NCBI GenBank assembly: GCA_007695045.1 | Contig: REEP01000052.1 | Coordinates: 1 to 64,000, forward strand | DNA length: 64,000 nt | Direction: 5' to 3' | Source of the DNA: Rhodospirillales bacterium | Lineage (GTDB): Bacteria; Pseudomonadota; Alphaproteobacteria; Rhodospirillales; Defluviicoccaceae | Shown here: in pieces, positions 18,196 to 28,069 of the stretch | How the letters are laid out: every line of letters begins with the position of its first letter | How positions within the stretch are numbered: the stretch's first letter is position 1 | Program-made: the position numbers and the translations under genes | The notes under the pieces: generated by a model | What the model was told of the DNA's origin: nothing | The model's database searches: none | What the model saw: the letters and a program-made list of their open reading frames with translations, nothing else

Positions 18196-18543
18196 ATGAA
18201 AGCCATCTTGATGCTCACCGGCGGTGGACCCATGGTGATCCTGACGTCGTTCGGATCGCCGACGGCACCGGGCCTGTTGAGCAAGCTCGAGAGCAAGGGC
18301 ATCACAAAGTTCATCGCCTACGAGGTCCCACTGGAACTCGCCCAGGAACGCTACGGCAAGCACTTCGCCCTCGTGCAGCAGGACGTGCATCAGAGCGATG
18401 ACCTGCGAGTGCTCGACTACAACGGCCACCGGGCGTTCGAACTGTTCCACTTCAACGAGCTGGGGCCAGCGACGCTCTACGAGTCCGGTAAGGCTTCCGC
18501 CGGCGCGGATGAAGGCGGGAACGTGGCGGCTGACGTGCAATAG
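18196..18543 (+). CDS. Conserved protein of unknown function
   Basis: A 115-residue soluble protein starting at ATG 18196 with GGAGGG just upstream (18183-18188). The sequence opens with a Gly-rich hydrophobic strand (MLTGGGPMVILTSF) and has VLDYNGHRAFELFHFNELGP towards the middle, suggesting a compact alpha/beta fold. I recall similar short cytosolic proteins in Rhodospirillales but no assigned function. The C-terminal 18 residues are low-complexity Gly/Ala/Asp. It is transcribed divergently from phaC across a 222-bp region, so shared regulation is possible but unproven. Confidence 0.7.
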   Translation: MKAILMLTGGGPMVILTSFGSPTAPGLLSKLESKGITKFIAYEVPLELAQERYGKHFALVQQDVHQSDDLRVLDYNGHRAFELFHFNELGPATLYESGKASAGADEGGNVAADVQ

Positions 18544-18622
18544 ACCCCAGCAAGCGGGCAGGGCAGCGGTCGTATCCGGGACGGATCGGTGTCGTGCGCT
18601 TCAGCGGGCCAACAACAATCGG

Positions 18623-19966
18623 CTAAGGCGACGCGTCGAGGCCTTCCGGTTGCCCAAGCACCACCATTGTCAGCTGCTTCGGACGCAGCAGTTCGCGCGC
18701 GACCCGGTTCGCCTGTTCCAAGGTGACAGCTTCCACCAGGGTGTTGCGCCGCTGTAGATAGTCGATACCAAGATCCAGATGCTGCATGGCGGCGAGTATC
18801 CCGGCGATGCGGTCACTGGAAGTGAAGTTAAGCGGGAATGACCCGGTCAGGTAGGTCTTGGCCTCCGCCACTTCTTCGGGCGTCAAGCCGTGCTCGGCCA
18901 TCCGTTGCCATTCCTGCCGAATGAGGGCGATCGTGTCCCCGGCTTGCGCGTTGGCGGTGGACGCCCGGCCCAGCAGGAGGGCCGAGTGATCGAATGGCAC
19001 CAGGCTGGAATAGATCGAATAGGCCAGTCCCCGTTCCTCGCGCACCTGCTGGAACAGTCGGGAAACGAAGCTGCCACCGCCGAGAACGTGATTGACCACC
19101 TGAGCCGCGTAGTAGTCCGGGTCATCTCGCGTCACTCCGGGCTGCCCGAATGCGATCGTGCTCTGGGGGAACGGCCGCTCGACCACGATCGTGTCCCCAT
19201 CCGCGGCCGGCTTGACGCTCGGCACCTCGATCGGCGCAGCCCTCGCGGGCAAAGCGGCAAAGGTGTCCTCCAGCAGTGGCTTCAGTTCGTCCGGCGTGAC
19301 GGCGCCGACCACCCCGATCACCATGGCGTCCTGCGCCAGGCGGCGCTCAACGAAGTCCCTAAGGTCCGTGGTGTTGATGGTTGCCAGCGAGACTTCGGTA
19401 CCGCGTGCGGGCCGGCCATACGGATGATCCGGGAACAGGGTGGCATAGAACGCCCGGCTAGTTTCAGCGCCCGGGCTCTCGCGGGCCCGGCGCACCGCCG
19501 CCTGCATCTGGCTCCGCACCCGCGCCACCGGTTCGGCATCGAACCGGGGCTCGGTGAGGGCGAGACGCAGCAAGAGGAACGCCTCCTCATGCACGTCTCG
19601 CAGGGTCTGCAGGGTGACGCTTACCGCGTCCAGGTCGGCAGCGGCGTTGAGGCGGACCGCCAAGTCTTCAAGCCGAAGCTGAAATTCCTGGGACCCGAAC
19701 GGGCCGGCACCCTCCGTCAGCAGAGCCGCTGCCATGCGCGCGAGCCCTTCCTTGCCGTCGGGATCAGCTGCGGCCCCGCCGCGAAAGGCCACATGCACGG
19801 TGATCAGAGGGTTGGCGTGGTCTTCCACCAGCCAGGCGTCGATGCCGGCTGCCGTTACCCGCTGCACAGCCACCGGCTCGGCGCGGGCCGGTACACCGGT
19901 CGCCAGCACGACCGCGACGACGAGTACGAGGGTGCGCAGGCGGCTTGTGTTGCGACTGCGGCTCAT
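18623..19966 (-). CDS. M16 family peptidase-like protein, non-catalytic subunit
   Basis: Periplasmic M16 (insulinase/pitrilysin fold) homolog. From ATG 19966, which overlaps the upstream M16 stop by 4 bp, it has 447 residues with a signal peptide ending near VPARA. Two M16 domains are visible, the second with GGGSFVSRLFQQVREERGLAYSI. The zinc motif HxxEH expected near the N-terminus is absent; the equivalent segment reads KEGLARMAAALL. It probably forms a heterodimer with the active partner encoded immediately upstream, as in other bacterial M16 pairs. Confidence 0.88.
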   Translation of the reverse strand: MSRSRNTSRLRTLVLVVAVVLATGVPARAEPVAVQRVTAAGIDAWLVEDHANPLITVHVAFRGGAAADPDGKEGLARMAAALLTEGAGPFGSQEFQLRLEDLAVRLNAAADLDAVSVTLQTLRDVHEEAFLLLRLALTEPRFDAEPVARVRSQMQAAVRRARESPGAETSRAFYATLFPDHPYGRPARGTEVSLATINTTDLRDFVERRLAQDAMVIGVVGAVTPDELKPLLEDTFAALPARAAPIEVPSVKPAADGDTIVVERPFPQSTIAFGQPGVTRDDPDYYAAQVVNHVLGGGSFVSRLFQQVREERGLAYSIYSSLVPFDHSALLLGRASTANAQAGDTIALIRQEWQRMAEHGLTPEEVAEAKTYLTGSFPLNFTSSDRIAGILAAMQHLDLGIDYLQRRNTLVEAVTLEQANRVARELLRPKQLTMVVLGQPEGLDASP

Positions 19967-21360
19967 AGCGCAGCCGCGCTGCCGGATGCCGGCCGGAGCC
20001 AGGTGGTGACGGATCGATTGCGGTCGATGACCACACCAAGCGCGGCACCAGCCTCCTCCAGCGTAACCCGGCCGATCCGCTCCGGCCATGCTTCCACGTC
20101 CTCGACGCTAAGCCCAATGGCCAGCGTCTGGCCCAGCACCTGCGCGGCGGTGTCGGCGGAATCTCGCGCGAACACCGCATCGGCGAGCAAGCGGCGCTTG
20201 GCCCGATCCACCTCCACCTCGGTGAAGCCGGAGTCCAAAATCTCTGCCAGCACTGCTTCCACGGCCGCTTCGATCTGTTCGAGCGTGACGCCGGGACGCG
20301 GCCTGGCATGAACGACGAACCGTGCGGGGCCCAGCACCGTCGGGCTGTAGAAAGCGCCGGCGGTGACGGCCAAGCCATCCTGCACCACGAGACGCTGATA
20401 CAGACGGCTTGTGGGGCCGCCGCCGAGGATGCGCACCGCAACCTGCAGAGGGTAGGCAAGCCGCTCCGACGCCGCGGCTTCGCCAGCGCTGACCCCGGAG
20501 CGGTAACTTGGCACCAAGTAGGTCCGACTCCACACCGGTTCCTGTACCCGCTCGTCGAACAACTCGGCATGACGCGGTCCTGCATGGGGCGGCTCCTGCG
20601 GGAACTGCCAAGCCGGCACGTCGCCGGATGGAATGATCCCGTAGTGGCGCTCGGCCATCGGCCGCAGGTCGTCCGCGGTGATGTCTCCCACCACCACCAG
20701 CACCGCATTGGCCGGAGAATACCAGTCCCGGTAAAACGCCAGGAGATCATCCCGGCTGATCGCTTCAATCTCGTGCTCCCAGCCGATGACCGGGCGACGG
20801 TACGGTGCGTTCAGAAACAATGCCGCATCAGCCAGTTCGGCGAGAATGGCGGGCGGATTGTTGTCGACCCGCTGCCGACGTTCCTCAAGGATCACTTGGC
20901 GTTCGACCTCTACCTGTTCCGGCGTGATGGTGAGGTTGGTCATGCGGTCGGCTTCCAGGCGCATCACCATCTCCAGGTAGTCCCGGGAAACGGTTTGGAA
21001 GTACCCTGTGAAATCGTAGGAGGTGAAGGCGTTTTCGCGGCCGCCAATCCGCGCCACCTCCCGGGAAAACACACCGGGCTCGACAGTCTCCGTCCCCTTG
21101 AACATCATGTGCTCGAGAAAATGGGCGATTCCCGACAGGCCGGGTGGTTCGTGGGCAGCACCCACTCCGTACCAGACCATATGGGTTACGACAGGAACGC
21201 GGTGGTCCGAGACCACAACAACCCTGAGCCCGTTGTCCAGGGTGAAGGTATCCGGCTCGAACACCTGAGCGCGCGCGTCCCACCACCACAGCGCCGCCGC
21301 CAAGCTCAAAATCAAAATACGGAGACTGGCCTTCGCGCATGGCATGATCGGCATCACCAC
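19963..21360 (-). CDS. M16 family zinc metallopeptidase, catalytic subunit
   Basis: Secreted zinc peptidase of the pitrilysin family. The inverted zinc motif HFLEH is at residues 80-84 with the usual FKGT following, and the downstream acidic helix (DYLEMVMRLEADRM) carries the third ligand region. An N-terminal signal peptide ends around DARAQ. The GTG at 21360 is favoured because AGGAG lies seven bases upstream; ATG 21354 is an alternative two codons later. Length 465 residues. Its stop overlaps the start of the inactive M16 gene. Confidence 0.9.
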   Translation of the reverse strand: MVMPIMPCAKASLRILILSLAAALWWWDARAQVFEPDTFTLDNGLRVVVVSDHRVPVVTHMVWYGVGAAHEPPGLSGIAHFLEHMMFKGTETVEPGVFSREVARIGGRENAFTSYDFTGYFQTVSRDYLEMVMRLEADRMTNLTITPEQVEVERQVILEERRQRVDNNPPAILAELADAALFLNAPYRRPVIGWEHEIEAISRDDLLAFYRDWYSPANAVLVVVGDITADDLRPMAERHYGIIPSGDVPAWQFPQEPPHAGPRHAELFDERVQEPVWSRTYLVPSYRSGVSAGEAAASERLAYPLQVAVRILGGGPTSRLYQRLVVQDGLAVTAGAFYSPTVLGPARFVVHARPRPGVTLEQIEAAVEAVLAEILDSGFTEVEVDRAKRRLLADAVFARDSADTAAQVLGQTLAIGLSVEDVEAWPERIGRVTLEEAGAALGVVIDRNRSVTTWLRPASGSAAAL

Positions 21361-21564
21361 GAATAAGCTCCTATCTGGCGCGGAGCATCAGATCGGACTT
21401 GTGTCCGGCGCCCGCCCGAAGACCTCAAGGACTTAGGGTCCGGCCGGTTCCCGATCAACGCTAGCGAGATCGAGAGCCCTCGGATCAGCGCCGGAAGCCG
21501 GCGACGGCGACGTCGCGCCAAGCAAAGTGGTCCCCCGCCAAGCTGATGACGACTGCGGGACAGG

Positions 21565-22149
21565 TCAGTTGAAGATGCCTTCCAGGAGTGCGCGACGCCG
21601 GCGTTCGATAGTGGGCGTCGTGCCGGCGGTGACACTCCGCCCCAGAGCCTGGTTTTCGTTGATGCGTCGCGCTTCCTCCACCGGATCGACCACCGTGCCG
21701 TACTCGGTCGGCGTGGCCCAGAACATGAGGCGCTCGGTGAAGGTGCGGTCCTTCTCGGCCAGAATGGTCGTCTCCCGATTGATCAGGGTACGGATAGCGG
21801 GGTCGGTGCCAGTGGCGCCACTGCGCTCCAGGATCGAACGCGTGCCGGCCGATGCACTGGGGCGCGGGTTGCCGGCGCCCGGGTCCGCCAACGTTCTCCC
21901 GGCAGCGTATCCGAACACGGTGGCGCGGGCATCATCGCGCGGCATGATGGCACTGGGCTCGGCTCCAGGTTGCGGCGGCCGCAGGCCATAATCCGGTGGC
22001 ACGGTCAGCGGAGCCCGCGTGAATACGGCAAATTCGTCTGGCGCCCGCTTGCCTAGGCCCAGTGCTTCCTTGGCACTGCCGCCGCAGCCGGCCAAGAGCA
22101 GGGCTGCGCCAGCGCAGAGCGAAACACTCCTCAGCAGCCTAAACACCAC
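21565..22149 (-). CDS. DUF3035 lipoprotein
   Basis: Predicted lipoprotein of the DUF3035 family, commonly found just after lspA in alphaproteobacteria; its role is not established. The GTG at 22149 is chosen because AAGGAGG (22155-22161) lies six bases upstream. The 194-residue product has a short signal peptide with lipobox LLAGC, then conserved segments PDEFAVFTRAPLTVPPDYGL and a C-terminal RRRALLEGIF. It lies 34 bp downstream of lspA. Confidence 0.85.
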   Translation of the reverse strand: MVFRLLRSVSLCAGAALLLAGCGGSAKEALGLGKRAPDEFAVFTRAPLTVPPDYGLRPPQPGAEPSAIMPRDDARATVFGYAAGRTLADPGAGNPRPSASAGTRSILERSGATGTDPAIRTLINRETTILAEKDRTFTERLMFWATPTEYGTVVDPVEEARRINENQALGRSVTAGTTPTIERRRRALLEGIFN

Positions 22150-22183
22150 TGCGATCCTCCTTACACCCCTGACTGGACTGATC

Positions 22184-22678
22184 TTAACGTTTTTCGTGAG
22201 GCGCCAGCAAGGCATCGGTCACCACCATGACCGCGCCCACCGTGATGGCGGCATCGGCCACGTTGAACGCCGGCCAATGCCAACCGCTCACATGGAAATC
22301 AAGGAAATCCGCAACCGCTCCGTACATGATACGGTCGATAACGTTGCCGATGGCACCGCCGACGATGAGGGCCAGCGCACACCCCAGCAGCATCCGTTGG
22401 ACGCGGTACAGCCAGACCAGCAGAATTGACACAACCACTGCGGCGACCGCCGGCAGCAGCCACGTGGCCGTGGCACCAATGTCCTGGAGCAGACCAAAGC
22501 TTACACCGGGGTTCCAGGTCATCACCAGATTGAAGAACGGTGCGACTTCGATCACCCGCGGCGGATCCATCACCCGGTGCACGATCCACCATTTCGACAG
22601 CTGATCGAGCGCGATGACGCTGATGGCGAGGGCTGTCCCCGGCCAAAACGCCCGGCCCGGTCGCAAAAACTTCCGCAC
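22184..22678 (-). CDS. lspA: Lipoprotein signal peptidase (signal peptidase II)
   Basis: Aspartyl peptidase of the inner membrane that cleaves the signal peptides of lipidated prolipoproteins. The GTG at 22678, one base after the ileS stop, gives a normal 164-residue protein with four transmembrane helices. Catalytic Asp residues are in GNVIDRIMYGAVADF and FNVADAAIT. DQLSKWW near residue 25 and FNLVMTWNPGVSFGLL are standard LspA blocks. The open frame upstream of the GTG is antisense-free but lies inside ileS in another frame and is not part of the gene. Confidence 0.94.
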   Translation of the reverse strand: MRKFLRPGRAFWPGTALAISVIALDQLSKWWIVHRVMDPPRVIEVAPFFNLVMTWNPGVSFGLLQDIGATATWLLPAVAAVVVSILLVWLYRVQRMLLGCALALIVGGAIGNVIDRIMYGAVADFLDFHVSGWHWPAFNVADAAITVGAVMVVTDALLAPHEKR

Positions 22679-22679
22679 T

Positions 22680-25526
22680 CTATTCAGCCGCTGCAAGATG
22701 GCGTTCGACCGCGTCGGCACAGCGCCCGCAGATGTCCGGGTGATCGGGGTCAGTGCCCACGTCCTCCAACACCTTCCAGCAGCGCTGGCATTTGCTGCCG
22801 GCCGCCGGCCGTACCTGCACCGCGACCCCCGGCACGTCCGGCAAGCTGAACGCGTCGGCCGAAAATGGGGCATTGGTGAAGCTGGCACCCGAGGTGATGA
22901 ACAGGTCGGCAAGGTCGAGGCCAGCAGTCGCCTGTTGGAAGGGCGAATCGGTCGGTACATGGATCAAGGGGCTCGCCTGCAGGCTGGAGCCAATGCGCTT
23001 GGCGGCGCGTTCGCGCTCCAGAGCACCTGTGACCACCCGGCGGAGGCTGCGGACAGTCTCCCACCGCTCCGCCAGAGCGTCGTCCCGCCATGCTGCCGGT
23101 ACCGCGGGGAACAGCCGAAGGTGCACGCTCGCGTCCGCGCCGGGATGTCGGGCGAGCCAAGCTTCCTCCGCCGTGAAACACAGGAACGGCGCCAGCCACG
23201 CTGTGAGGTGGTCGAACAGCAGGTCAAGGACAGTCCGTGCCGCGCGCCGGCGTGGTGCCTCCAGGGGATCGCAGTAAAGACTGTCCTTGCGCACGTCGAA
23301 ATAGAATGCCGACAGGTCGATCGCGCAGAAACTGTGCAAATCGGCGAAGAACCGGTGGAACTCGAAGCTGTCGCAAGCCTCTCGCAGGGTTCGGTCCAGC
23401 ACCCACATCCGGTGCAGCACCCAGCGTTCCAACTCCGGCATTGCATCCGTTGCGATCCGCTCGCGCGCATCGAACCGGGCCAGGTTGCCGAGCAGGAAGC
23501 GCAGCGTATTGCGAAGCCGGCGGTACACGTCGGTGTGCTGCTTCAGGATATCCTGGCCGATACGCAGATCCTCGGCATAGTCGGAGCCGACCACCCAAAG
23601 CCGGAGAATATCAGCGCCCAAGTGATCCACCACCTCTTGCGGCGCCACGACGTTGCCCAGGGACTTGGACATCTTCTGCCCGTCCTCGGCCAGCACGAAA
23701 CCGTGGGTCAGCACCGCCTCGTACGGAGCCCGGCCGCGGGTGCCACAGGATTCCAGCAAAGAGGAGTGGAACCAGCCGCGGTGCTGATCGGTGCCTTCCA
23801 GGTACAGCGACGCGGGCCACCGGAGGTCTGCACGCTGCTCCAGCACGAAGCTGTGCGTGGCACCGGAGTCGAACCAGACATCCAGAATATCGGTCACCGG
23901 CTCGTATCCGGCGGGATCGTGATCCGGGGCGAGGAAGCGTTCCGGTGGCGAGGCGAACCAAGCGTCGGCCCCTTCCGCCGCCACTGCGTCGGCGATCCGG
24001 TCCAGCACGCGCTGATCGCGGAGCGGTTCGCCCGTAACGCGGTCGACGAAGACGGTGATGGGCACGCCCCAGGCCCGCTGGCGCGATACGCACCAGTCCG
24101 GCCGGGTCTCGATCATCCCACGCAGCCGACGCTGGCCGGAGGCGGGCACGAACCGAGTGACATCGATCGCGGCCAGAGCCTTGTCCCGGAGCCCGCCGGT
24201 ACTCATGCTGATGAACCACTGCGGCGTGTTGCGGAAGATCAGCGGCGCCTTGGACCGCCAGGAATGCGGGTAGCTGTGGACCAGGGGTGCCGTCGCCAGC
24301 AGCGCGCCGCAGGTACCCAGCGCCTCCAGCACGGCGGCGTTGGCGTCCCCGGTCCTGCCGTCGTCGGTCAGGATGCGGCGGCCGGCAAACAGCGGCACAT
24401 GATCAAGGAAGCGGCCGTCCGGCCCGACCGTCTCGGGCACCGGCACGCCGTGGCGCATGCCGAGTTCCCAGTCATCGGCGCCGTGGCCGGGCGCGATATG
24501 CACGAAGCCGGAGCCGGTTTCCACGTCAACGAAGGTGGCCGGCAGCAGCGGCACCGGGAAGTCGAATCCATGGCCGTGCAGCGGATGGCGGCAGACGGCA
24601 CCGGTGAGGTCCCGCCCTTTGACCCGCTCCAAGATCTTATGGCTGGTGATCCCGGCGGCGGCCAGGAACGCGGCCAGCAGCGATTCCGCCAGCACCAGCC
24701 GATCGCCGGCCCGGGTCGCGCTGTCCTCGCGGCTCGCGACGACCCCGATGATCGCGTAATCGATATCCTTGCCGAACGCGATGGCGCGGTTACCGGGGAG
24801 GGTCCAGGGCGTGGTTGTCCAGATCACCACTGCCGCGTCGGTCAGGGCCGGGATCGGCGCCTCGGCCACCGGGAAGCGCACGAAAATGCTGGTCGAGGTA
24901 TGATCGTGATACTCCACCTCGGCCTCGGCCAGGGCGGTGCGCTCCACCACCGACCACAGCACCGGTTTGGACCCCTTGTAGAGGCTGCCATTCATCAGGA
25001 ACTTGCCGAGTTCCCGCACGATCTGGGCTTCGGCGTCAAAGCTCATGGTGGAGTACGGGTGATCCCAGTCGCCGACGACGCCCAAACGCTTGAACTCCGC
25101 GCGCTGGACATCGATCCAGTGGCTGGCGAACTCCCGGCATTCACGCCGGAAGCTGACGATCGGCACTTGGTCCTTGTCCTGGCCCGCGGCGCGGTAGCGC
25201 TCCTCGATCTTCCATTCGATCGGCAGGCCATGGCAGTCCCAGCCGGGCACGTAATTGGCGTCCTTGCCCAACATCTGCTGCGAGCGGTTGATCACGTCCT
25301 TCAGGATCTTGTTCAGGGCCGTCCCGATGTGGAGGTGGCCGTTGGCATAAGGCGGGCCGTCATGCAACACGAACCGTTCCCGGCCACGGGAAACCTCGCG
25401 CAGCCGCCGGTACAGGTCCATCTCCGCCCAGCGCTCGAGCAGCTGCGGCTCCCGCTGCGGCAAGCCCGCCTTCATCGGGAACGGCGTCGCGGGCAGGAAC
25501 AGAGTCGCCTTATAATCCACGGTCAT
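22680..25526 (-). CDS. ileS: Isoleucine-tRNA ligase
   Basis: Class I aminoacyl-tRNA synthetase charging tRNA-Ile. The HIGH motif is present as [13 protein letters not shown] (about 58-70) and KMSKS as [10 protein letters not shown]. The editing (CP1) domain lies between them. The C-terminal zinc-binding region has CQRCW and CGRCADA, giving the two-CxxC form of bacterial IleS. At 948 residues it is full length. Its ATG overlaps the ribF stop by 4 bp, and lspA starts one base after its stop: ribF-ileS-lspA form a tight operon. Confidence 0.97.
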   Translation of the reverse strand: MTVDYKATLFLPATPFPMKAGLPQREPQLLERWAEMDLYRRLREVSRGRERFVLHDGPPYANGHLHIGTALNKILKDVINRSQQMLGKDANYVPGWDCHGLPIEWKIEERYRAAGQDKDQVPIVSFRRECREFASHWIDVQRAEFKRLGVVGDWDHPYSTMSFDAEAQIVRELGKFLMNGSLYKGSKPVLWSVVERTALAEAEVEYHDHTSTSIFVRFPVAEAPIPALTDAAVVIWTTTPWTLPGNRAIAFGKDIDYAIIGVVASREDSATRAGDRLVLAESLLAAFLAAAGITSHKILERVKGRDLTGAVCRHPLHGHGFDFPVPLLPATFVDVETGSGFVHIAPGHGADDWELGMRHGVPVPETVGPDGRFLDHVPLFAGRRILTDDGRTGDANAAVLEALGTCGALLATAPLVHSYPHSWRSKAPLIFRNTPQWFISMSTGGLRDKALAAIDVTRFVPASGQRRLRGMIETRPDWCVSRQRAWGVPITVFVDRVTGEPLRDQRVLDRIADAVAAEGADAWFASPPERFLAPDHDPAGYEPVTDILDVWFDSGATHSFVLEQRADLRWPASLYLEGTDQHRGWFHSSLLESCGTRGRAPYEAVLTHGFVLAEDGQKMSKSLGNVVAPQEVVDHLGADILRLWVVGSDYAEDLRIGQDILKQHTDVYRRLRNTLRFLLGNLARFDARERIATDAMPELERWVLHRMWVLDRTLREACDSFEFHRFFADLHSFCAIDLSAFYFDVRKDSLYCDPLEAPRRRAARTVLDLLFDHLTAWLAPFLCFTAEEAWLARHPGADASVHLRLFPAVPAAWRDDALAERWETVRSLRRVVTGALERERAAKRIGSSLQASPLIHVPTDSPFQQATAGLDLADLFITSGASFTNAPFSADAFSLPDVPGVAVQVRPAAGSKCQRCWKVLEDVGTDPDHPDICGRCADAVERHLAAAE

Positions 25527-26494
25527 GGTCCAACACTTTGGCTGCTGCCCCGCGGCGCATCGGTGAGCTCGGCAAGCAGGTGCCGCGCCCGGGCGGAATC
25601 GACGGCGATTTGTGCCTTCAAACCGTCGATGCCGTCAAATCTCTTTTCCGGACGCAAGAAATGACGCAGGCGCACCCGCGCATGTCGGCCGTAAAGGTCC
25701 TCGTCCACATCGAACAGATGCGCCTCCAGCAGAGCAACCGTGCCGCCGAAACTGGGTCGCACCCCAATGTTGGCGACCCCATGTCGCCAGGACCCGTTCT
25801 CCACCGCCACTTCCACCGCGTAGACGCCGAACGCAGGGCGGACATAGTCGCCCAGGGCCACGTTGGCCGTAGGATAGCCGATGGTGCGCCCGCGCCGGTC
25901 ACCCTCAACGATTCTGCCTTCGATCTCGAACGGGCGACCCAGCAGCCGGCTCGCCTGCGCAAGATCGCCGTCGCGCAGGGCTTCGCGAATGCGGGTGGAA
26001 GAGTACGGTACCCCATCCGGCCCTCGCACCTCGTGAACGCACGTGTAATCGAAGTCGTACGTGCTACCCAGTTCCAACAGCAAGTCGGGATGACCCTCGC
26101 GGCCGCGCCCGAAGTGGAAGTCGTGCCCGGAAATCACGGCGCGGGCGCCGAGCCCCTCCACCAGGACCGCTTTGACGAAGCGGGTCGCCCTCAGCGCCGC
26201 AAACACCGCGTCGAATGCCACCACCACCAGAATATCGACGCCCAACGCCTCGATCAGCCGCGCCTTGGCATGAAATGGGGTGAGGCGGAACGGCGGCGAG
26301 TCGGGCTGGAACACCGCCCGCGGATGCGGCTCCAAAGTCAGCACAGACCACGGTATGCCGCGGTCATGGGCGATCCGGCCGGCCTCACCGATAACCGCCT
26401 GGTGGCCCAGGTGGACGCCGTCGAAATTGCCGATGGCGACGGCGCCGGATCGTGCCTCCGGCGGCAGGCTCTGATAATGGCGGAACAGACGCAT
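25523..26494 (-). CDS. ribF: Bifunctional riboflavin kinase/FAD synthetase
   Basis: Makes FMN and then FAD from riboflavin. The N-terminal adenylyltransferase domain has [11 protein letters not shown] (about 22-32) and ends with the SSTRIREAL motif. The C-terminal riboflavin kinase domain shows [13 protein letters not shown] and GVYAVEV. Length 323 residues is typical. The Shine-Dalgarno upstream of ATG 26494 is weak. First gene of the ribF-ileS-lspA series. Confidence 0.95.
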   Translation of the reverse strand: MRLFRHYQSLPPEARSGAVAIGNFDGVHLGHQAVIGEAGRIAHDRGIPWSVLTLEPHPRAVFQPDSPPFRLTPFHAKARLIEALGVDILVVVAFDAVFAALRATRFVKAVLVEGLGARAVISGHDFHFGRGREGHPDLLLELGSTYDFDYTCVHEVRGPDGVPYSSTRIREALRDGDLAQASRLLGRPFEIEGRIVEGDRRGRTIGYPTANVALGDYVRPAFGVYAVEVAVENGSWRHGVANIGVRPSFGGTVALLEAHLFDVDEDLYGRHARVRLRHFLRPEKRFDGIDGLKAQIAVDSARARHLLAELTDAPRGSSQSVGP

Positions 26495-26527
26495 GGCCGA
26501 TAGGTGTCAGCACCGCCTGCGCAGGTC

Positions 26528-26548
26528 AAGCCGGAAGCGTACCGGCTT
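26528..26548 (-). terminator. Hairpin downstream of the histone-deacetylase-like gene
   Basis: AAGCCGG (26528-26534) and CCGGCTT (26542-26548) form a 7-bp perfect stem with a 7-nt loop in the gap between the deacetylase-like gene and ribF. It lies about 52 nt past the deacetylase stop. There is no T-run, so it may be weak or act otherwise. Confidence 0.35.
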
Positions 26549-26599
26549 ACTGCGCTTGCGAAAGCGGCAGCGATTTCGAAAGACGACGCCATCATGTCG

Positions 26600-27748
26600 T
26601 CATCGGACCAGCACAGTTCTTGTCAGAGCACGGACCTCGGGACGGATCGGGCCAGGGCGGGGAGGATCGGCCAGTGCGGTGAACCAGGCCTCCGGGGCCA
26701 TGCGCGCACGGCGGTGGTTCCATCGCACCGTGCGCATCAGGGTTTCCGCCTCGCTTGACAGCGGCGCAGCGATATCGCAGCCGCTGAGCAGGCCCCACAC
26801 TCCTGCCCAGCATCGGGCGACCGCAAAAGGGTTGTAGCCTCCGCCGCCCAGCACCAGCAAACGAGGCGCCGCCGCGGCCACCTGGGCCACTGCCTGCCAC
26901 AGCGCGCCGTTGGCAAGGGCAAGTCGAGTCATCGGATCGTCGGCCAAGGCATCGGCACCGCACTGCACAACCACTGCCTCGGGTTCTGCTGCCGCCAGCA
27001 ACGGTAACACCGCAGCTTCCATGAGGTAGGCGAACTCGTTGTCGTTGGCCGGCGGCGGCAGTGGCAGGTTGCGGGCGTTGCCGCCACCGCGGTCCTGAAT
27101 ACCGCCGGCTGTCGTCGGCGGACCGTCCCGCCGCATCGGCCACCGCCCGGCCTCATGGATGGAAACGGTGAACACCCGCGGCTCATGATGAAATGCGGCT
27201 TGTACGCCGTCGCCGAAGTGGGCATCCAGATCCAGGTAGAAGACCCGTTCCAGGCCGCCGTCCAGAAGCGCCAGGATCGCCAGAACCGGATCGTTGAACG
27301 TGCAAAAACCGCTGGCGCGGGCCCGCTGGCCGTGATGGGTGCCGCCGGCCGGATTGTAAACCACCCGCAGGCCGCCCAGGAGAAGCCGTGCCGCGAGTAC
27401 GGAGGCGCCGCAGGCGGTGGCCGGTCGGCGGAACATCTCCGGGTAGACGGGATTGCCGTTGATGCCGAGATTGAATCGCTGGATTTCGGCAGGGCTCAAC
27501 GCCTGGCAGCGTTCGGCGCGCATCACGGCGTCGACGTAGTCAGGCGCGTGGAAGCGAGCGAGTTCCGCCGTCGTCGCCATCGGGGCTTCCCGATAAGCCC
27601 CGTCGGGCAGCCATCCCAGCACCCGGCAGAGGTCGGTCATCAGGGCAACACGCGGTATTGCCAACGGATGGCCAGGCGCATGCCGGGAGGTGCGGTAGAT
27701 GTCACTGCCAATGAGCAGGGGCGACAGGCCGGATTTCGGAAATGTCAT
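26600..27748 (-). CDS. Histone deacetylase family protein (AcuC/acetylpolyamine amidohydrolase fold)
   Basis: Arginase-fold zinc deacetylase of the bacterial class II HDAC/AcuC group; the substrate is not evident. From ATG 27748 (GGAG six bases upstream) it has 382 residues. Conserved segments are YRTSRHAPGHPLAIPRV at the N-terminus, NPAGGTHHGQRARASGFCTFND (active-site His pair and substrate loop), FYLDLDAHFGDGVQAAF (zinc ligands D and H), and CGADALADDP plus LVLGGGGYN near the C-terminus. The zinc and charge-relay residues all look intact. The open frame continues far upstream through the antisense strand of lysA, but that extension is not coding. Confidence 0.9.
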   Translation of the reverse strand: MTFPKSGLSPLLIGSDIYRTSRHAPGHPLAIPRVALMTDLCRVLGWLPDGAYREAPMATTAELARFHAPDYVDAVMRAERCQALSPAEIQRFNLGINGNPVYPEMFRRPATACGASVLAARLLLGGLRVVYNPAGGTHHGQRARASGFCTFNDPVLAILALLDGGLERVFYLDLDAHFGDGVQAAFHHEPRVFTVSIHEAGRWPMRRDGPPTTAGGIQDRGGGNARNLPLPPPANDNEFAYLMEAAVLPLLAAAEPEAVVVQCGADALADDPMTRLALANGALWQAVAQVAAAAPRLLVLGGGGYNPFAVARCWAGVWGLLSGCDIAAPLSSEAETLMRTVRWNHRRARMAPEAWFTALADPPRPGPIRPEVRALTRTVLVR

Positions 27749-27886
27749 TTTTTCTCCGCGATAGGACATGTGCGTCCGGCCACCGGGTGACAACACTGCC
27801 GAAGCGCCGTTTGCACCCGTCGCGGTGCCGTGATAACCGGTTCCGTCATTTCGTTGAGCATTTAGGCCGTTGATCAGGAGGATCGC

Positions 27887-28048
27887 ATGCCGGCCGGTAC
27901 GCGACTGCGGAAACGATATCGGGCTGCGGCCCATATCATGCTCGCGCTGCTGTTGACGGTGGGGCTCGGCCTCGGCGCCTGCGCACGCAAGGCGCCCCCG
28001 GAGCACCCGCCGGACTCCGACTTCCCGCGCCAGTACCCGTCGCGCTGA
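27887..28048 (+). CDS. lptM: LptM-like small lipoprotein
   Basis: A 53-residue lipoprotein, missed easily because of its size. ATG 27887 has a CAGGAGG Shine-Dalgarno at 27876-27882. Translation gives a basic N-terminus (TRLRKRYR), a hydrophobic core and GLGACAR with the lipidated Cys at residue 31, then a 22-residue polar tail, APPEHPPDSDFPRQYP. The short Pro-rich tail ending in a YP motif and the position just before a diaminopimelate gene (lysA, 21 bp downstream) match the LptM/YifL family. LptM assists disulfide maturation of the LPS translocon LptD in E. coli. Assignment is by pattern and context. Confidence 0.72.
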   Translation: MPAGTRLRKRYRAAAHIMLALLLTVGLGLGACARKAPPEHPPDSDFPRQYPSR

Positions 28049-28069
28049 GCCGGCCTGGAGCCTTTCCCC

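Noticed and set aside
22614-25664. A 1016-codon open frame on the plus strand opposite ileS
   Set aside because: It is antisense to an unmistakable ileS; the translation is Arg/His/Gln-rich with no domain. High G+C removes stops in antisense frames.
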